Assembly: GCF_048771995.1 (NCBI RefSeq)
Contig: NC_133024.1
Location: forward strand, 27,854,001-27,918,000
DNA from: Taeniopygia guttata
Lineage: Eukaryota > Chordata > Aves > Passeriformes > Estrildidae
DNA: 64,000 nt
Direction of reading: 5' to 3'
The notes under the pieces were generated by a model. It worked only from the letters and a program-made list of their open reading frames with translations. It was not told the origin of the DNA and made no database searches. The translations under genes were made by a program, and so were the position numbers. The first letter of the stretch is position 1. Each line of letters starts with the position of its first letter. Below, piece by piece: positions 61,101-64,000 of this stretch.

Positions 61101-64000
61101 GTGTTACCTTTTCTTTATCTGCTGTGTTTCTTGTGTCAGTTCTTGGTTTCTATGAACCTACCTGGATAGGAGGATTTGGGTTGGAAGGGACCTTAACACC
61201 TCTGCCGTGGTTAGGGACACTCTCCACTAGACCAGGTTGCTCAAAGCCCCATCCAACCTGGCCTTGAACAGTTCTAGGGATGGGGCACCCACAACTTCTC
61301 AGGGCAACCTGTTCAAGTGTCTCACCACAGTCTCAGTAAAGAATTTCTTCCTCATATCTAATCTAAACCTACCTTCACTTTGAGGCCATTCTTTCTTGCC
61401 CTATCACTGAATGCCCTGGTAAAAAGTCTCTCTCCTGCTCTCTCACAGCCCTCTTTAGGTCCTGGAAGGTGCCTCCCCCAGAACCTTCTCTTTTCCAGGC
61501 TGCACAAGACCAACTCTCATAGCAAAAGTTACTCTGTCTTGCATGCACAGTTATGTTCACCCAAACTTAATCCAATATCCATGCTGAAAAAATTCACTTA
61601 TTGTTGCAGCATTTTTGAGAGAAAGAGGATATGAGTTATGAGATTTGAGCTACTCCAGTCTAGGCCTCAGATTTGGGCCTTGTGAGGCCTTCAAGCCTCT
61701 GACGCATTTAGAAATTAAGAGTTTGTGGTGCAAATAGAAATAGTATTAAGATGTGATGGGGACCACTGGGCTGTCTGGGTGTGAATTAGTATAGGTTTAT
61801 AGTGTAAGGTTTAGGCCACTTTAGGGAAAAGGTAAACAATGTTAGCTTGCCAATCAGAGTGCCTTTGTTTTTGTAAACTATGTAGAAGCTTATATAAACT
61901 ACTATCTTATCTTGAATAAACAGAGAACGTTTGATTAACCACATTGGTTCAGATCTGCATTTGTCTTGTCCAGTTTCCCGTTTTTCTGAGATTCCCTGGC
62001 ATTTACTTAGGGCTGGAGCCTGGGATTTGGAAGGCCCAAACTCTGGGCATATCAAATCATGTCTTTTGGTCTGTTCCTAATTCAACAACTCCTGTCTTGG
62101 CAGAGTTACACGATGCGAAATGCCATTCTGGCAGCTATGGCAGAAGTGCTGGTGCAGGTGCTGAGTGGTGACCAGCTGGAGGAAGCTGCCCGTGGTACTC
62201 GGGACAAGTTCCTGGATATGCTGCAGGCCCACGAGTGTGATGTGCACAGCTTTGTGCGCAGCCGCGTGCTGCAGCTCTTCACTCGCATCGTGCAGAGCAG
62301 GGCAAGTCTGTGTTGGCCAAATGGTGTTGATTCAGTCATCTCTTCTCATCTTGTGTGTCTTGAGGGAATTTCTGCCACTCTGCTTTTTGTTTGCAGAGAT
62401 TGAAGTTTTAACAGAGAAAGGTGCTGTCCCTCTATACTGTGGTGTCTGCAGTTTCTTCCAAGAGACCAAAGATCTCAGGGGTGGGGGTCCTGGGGGTGAA
62501 AATTAGATACTGCTCATTCTTACCAGGACAAACTAGAAGAAAGAGCATAGCATAAAGCCTCTTTTCACACATTGGTATGGGAGAATATCACAATTACCAT
62601 ATATACTAAGACAACTCAGCAGTATCCTGGATAACCTAAATGCTTGCTTTCAGTGGAGTTTGGACCAGAATATATCCAGAGGTCTTTTGAGCCCTAGACT
62701 TTTCTGTAAATCCATAATCTGTGCTTTTTAGTACATTAATATGTCTGCAGTAAGCTCTTCCCAAGTCTCTGAGCCTTCTTGATAACTTTATCTGTGCTCT
62801 TGTTGTGTTCTAGGCCCTGCCTTTGACTCAGTTTCAGTCTGTGCTGTCGCTGGCTGTTGGGCGGCTCAACGACAAATCTGTCTTAGTGGTTAAAAATGCA
62901 ATCCAGCTCCTGGCTGCGTTTTTGTCCAATAACCCCTTCTCCAGCAAGGTAAATCCAATTCATGTGGTGGATATGTTAGATGTCTCTTTGCAGGCTAAAT
63001 ATCTGCAGGGTGCTATAGCCAGGGCAGTAGCAGTGCTATGTCTTGTGGGAGGAACGGTGTAGCCTTTGATACTGCAGGTGGCAGCTTTCTGGTCTTCCCA
63101 GGTTCAGATTTTGAGTTCTTTGACTCATCCCTCTATTGGTGAAATTCATAGCTATGCTGAAGGCCAGGAGGGATGTGACTGAGGTAAAAACCTGCAGCAG
63201 TTTTGAGTCCACTGTGCGGTTTCTCTCCTTAGGATCAAGATTAATTTTTTAGAATATTTTTCGTGGATCTGCAGCTCTTTGTGTTTAGCTGCACCTTCTC
63301 CTGAGTTTCTGAGCCTTAGGTGAGCAGCTTGGAGCAGTTCTCATTCTAGGACTGGGGCCAGAGTCTACTCTTCCAGTTTCCCAAAACAGGGTTATCCATG
63401 GGGGTTGACAACTAAAGCAGGGCGTGGAAGAGATAGGAGAATTCTGGCATTTCAGGAAAAGAAGGATAACTAACATATTTCTTTTTCTCTTCCTGACATC
63501 TTCAGCTAAGCTGGACTGACTTGGATGGGCCACTGAAGAAAGAAGTGCAGAAACTGAAAGAAATGAGGGATCGTTGCAGACCCTCAGCAGGTAATTTCCT
63601 TTCTTCTTTCCACTTTCTAGGACAGTCCAGAATGTACTTTTCCTCATTAAATTTGCTCCCAGATTGTGACAGCTTTTGTCTCAGATATTATCTGTGTGAG
63701 ATGGTGAGACGGGATAACTGGGATTAAACTCACAACAGTTTTCCTTATGGTGGTGTTATAAAAGGATCATATTAATATCCATGTCTAAATCAACAGGCCT
63801 TACAGCTATATGTCCTATTTTCAGGGTAAGAACTGAAAATGTCAATGAACACCCTCCCAGGTTTCTCTTTTTTTTCAAGGACTGCTTGAGTCATGATTTT
63901 GATCAGATGTTATTTAAACTTGATTTGTGGGCAGCACCAAAGTCCAAGGTTAAAAAAATGACAGTTTTCTTATCTGTCTTTTTTTCTACCTTCAGTGGTT
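58186..64000 (+). CDS. NCAPD2: NCAPD2, condensin I subunit D2 (partial, 5' part)
   Basis: Exons: 58186-58309, 58401-58476, 58572-58630, 59088-59269, 59795-59934, 60255-60382, 60467-60590, 60672-60819, 62104-62301, 62814-62948, 63506-63590 and the start of the next at 63996, giving about 468 residues of roughly 1,400. It is the HEAT-repeat non-SMC subunit of condensin I, acting in mitotic chromosome compaction. Conserved stretches: AFRAAFRAQGALAVLQHFD, AHLNALKMNCY, the acidic WEEEREPLLQLL, TQMLQHFEH, EIGQKCP, MRNAILAAMAEVLVQVLSGD, HSFVRSRVLQLFTRIVQ and VGRLNDKSVLVVKNAIQLLA. The start ATG (MAAVREFCLPL) aligns with human MAPQMYEFHLPL; the frame upstream has no ATG. The junction after 62301 uses a GC donor (AGG/GCAAGT). 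The intron 60820-62103 holds a CR1 copy and a possible LTR relic. The gene continues past the window. Confidence 0.96.
61168..61525 (-). mobile_element. CR1 LINE, 3' portion in an NCAPD2 intron
   Basis: Antisense CR1 3' end: AGGATTTGGGTTGGAAGGGA, CTAGACCAGGTTGCTCAAAG, CAACCTGTTCAAGTGTCTCA and further matching blocks to about 61525. About 360 bp, 5'-truncated, non-coding. Confidence 0.93.
61752..61979 (+). mobile_element. Possible solo LTR relic
   Basis: A compact promoter-like order is seen: CCAAT (61850), then TATATAAA (61891), then AATAAA (61915) within about 70 bp. A TG start lies near 61752. This order is typical of a retroviral LTR. The 3' end is uncertain and no target duplication was found, so the call rests on architecture only. 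If real, it is an old isolated copy. Confidence 0.35.

Noticed and set aside
1-64000. tRNA, rRNA, CRISPR array or bacterial-type operon
   Set aside because: None seen; the window is vertebrate nuclear DNA with spliced genes.

Overview
This looks like nuclear DNA from a bird, probably a neoavian such as a songbird rather than a fowl. The evidence is several CR1 LINE tails in typical avian form, an alpharetrovirus-like LTR element with a tRNA-Trp-type primer site, compact introns, GC-rich promoters, and protein sequences that are clearly avian but differ at several positions from the chicken alpha-ENaC I remember. All family assignments are from memory of known proteins; no search was run.

Five protein-coding genes can be read exon by exon. 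FBXO40 (+, coding 2174-10712) is a muscle F-box protein. SCNN1A (+, coding 37807-44251) is the alpha subunit of the epithelial sodium channel. VAMP1 (-, coding 54972 down to 52463) is synaptobrevin 1. MRPL51 (-, coding 57919 down to 57297) is a mitochondrial ribosomal protein. NCAPD2 (+, 58186 to the window end, partial) is a condensin I subunit. For the four complete genes the exon lengths and phases sum to uninterrupted reading frames of 700, 622, 129 and 155 residues. For NCAPD2 the first 468 codons are present.

Layout: 1-2.1 kb holds no recognised gene. 2.1-10.9 kb is FBXO40, with a 5.9 kb first coding intron. 11-37 kb is a gene-poor interval with simple repeats, CR1 fragments and one decayed 4.6 kb LTR retroelement (30943-35508) carrying both LTRs and a perfect 6-bp target duplication. 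36.8-37.8 kb is a CpG-rich promoter region leading into SCNN1A. 44.6-52 kb is a gene-free gap between the convergent 3' ends of SCNN1A and VAMP1. 55 kb is the VAMP1 promoter. 57.9-58.2 kb is a 266-bp divergent promoter shared by MRPL51 and NCAPD2.

The genes share no single pathway. The block SCNN1A-VAMP1-MRPL51-NCAPD2 corresponds to human 12p13.31, but the LTBR, CD27 and TAPBPL genes that lie between SCNN1A and VAMP1 in human are not visible, and SCNN1A is inverted relative to VAMP1. FBXO40 maps to a different human chromosome (3q13), so the left part of the window is a synteny junction.

I found no undescribed multi-gene system. The points most worth a second look are two GC-AG introns (FBXO40, NCAPD2), the VAMP1 sequence (Val at the Gln of the tetanus/botulinum-B cleavage site, an Arg-to-Cys change in the SNARE motif, a start codon split by an intron, a 17-nt terminal coding segment), a possible long upstream ORF in the SCNN1A leader, and a perfect 13-bp-arm palindrome at 51.4 kb.
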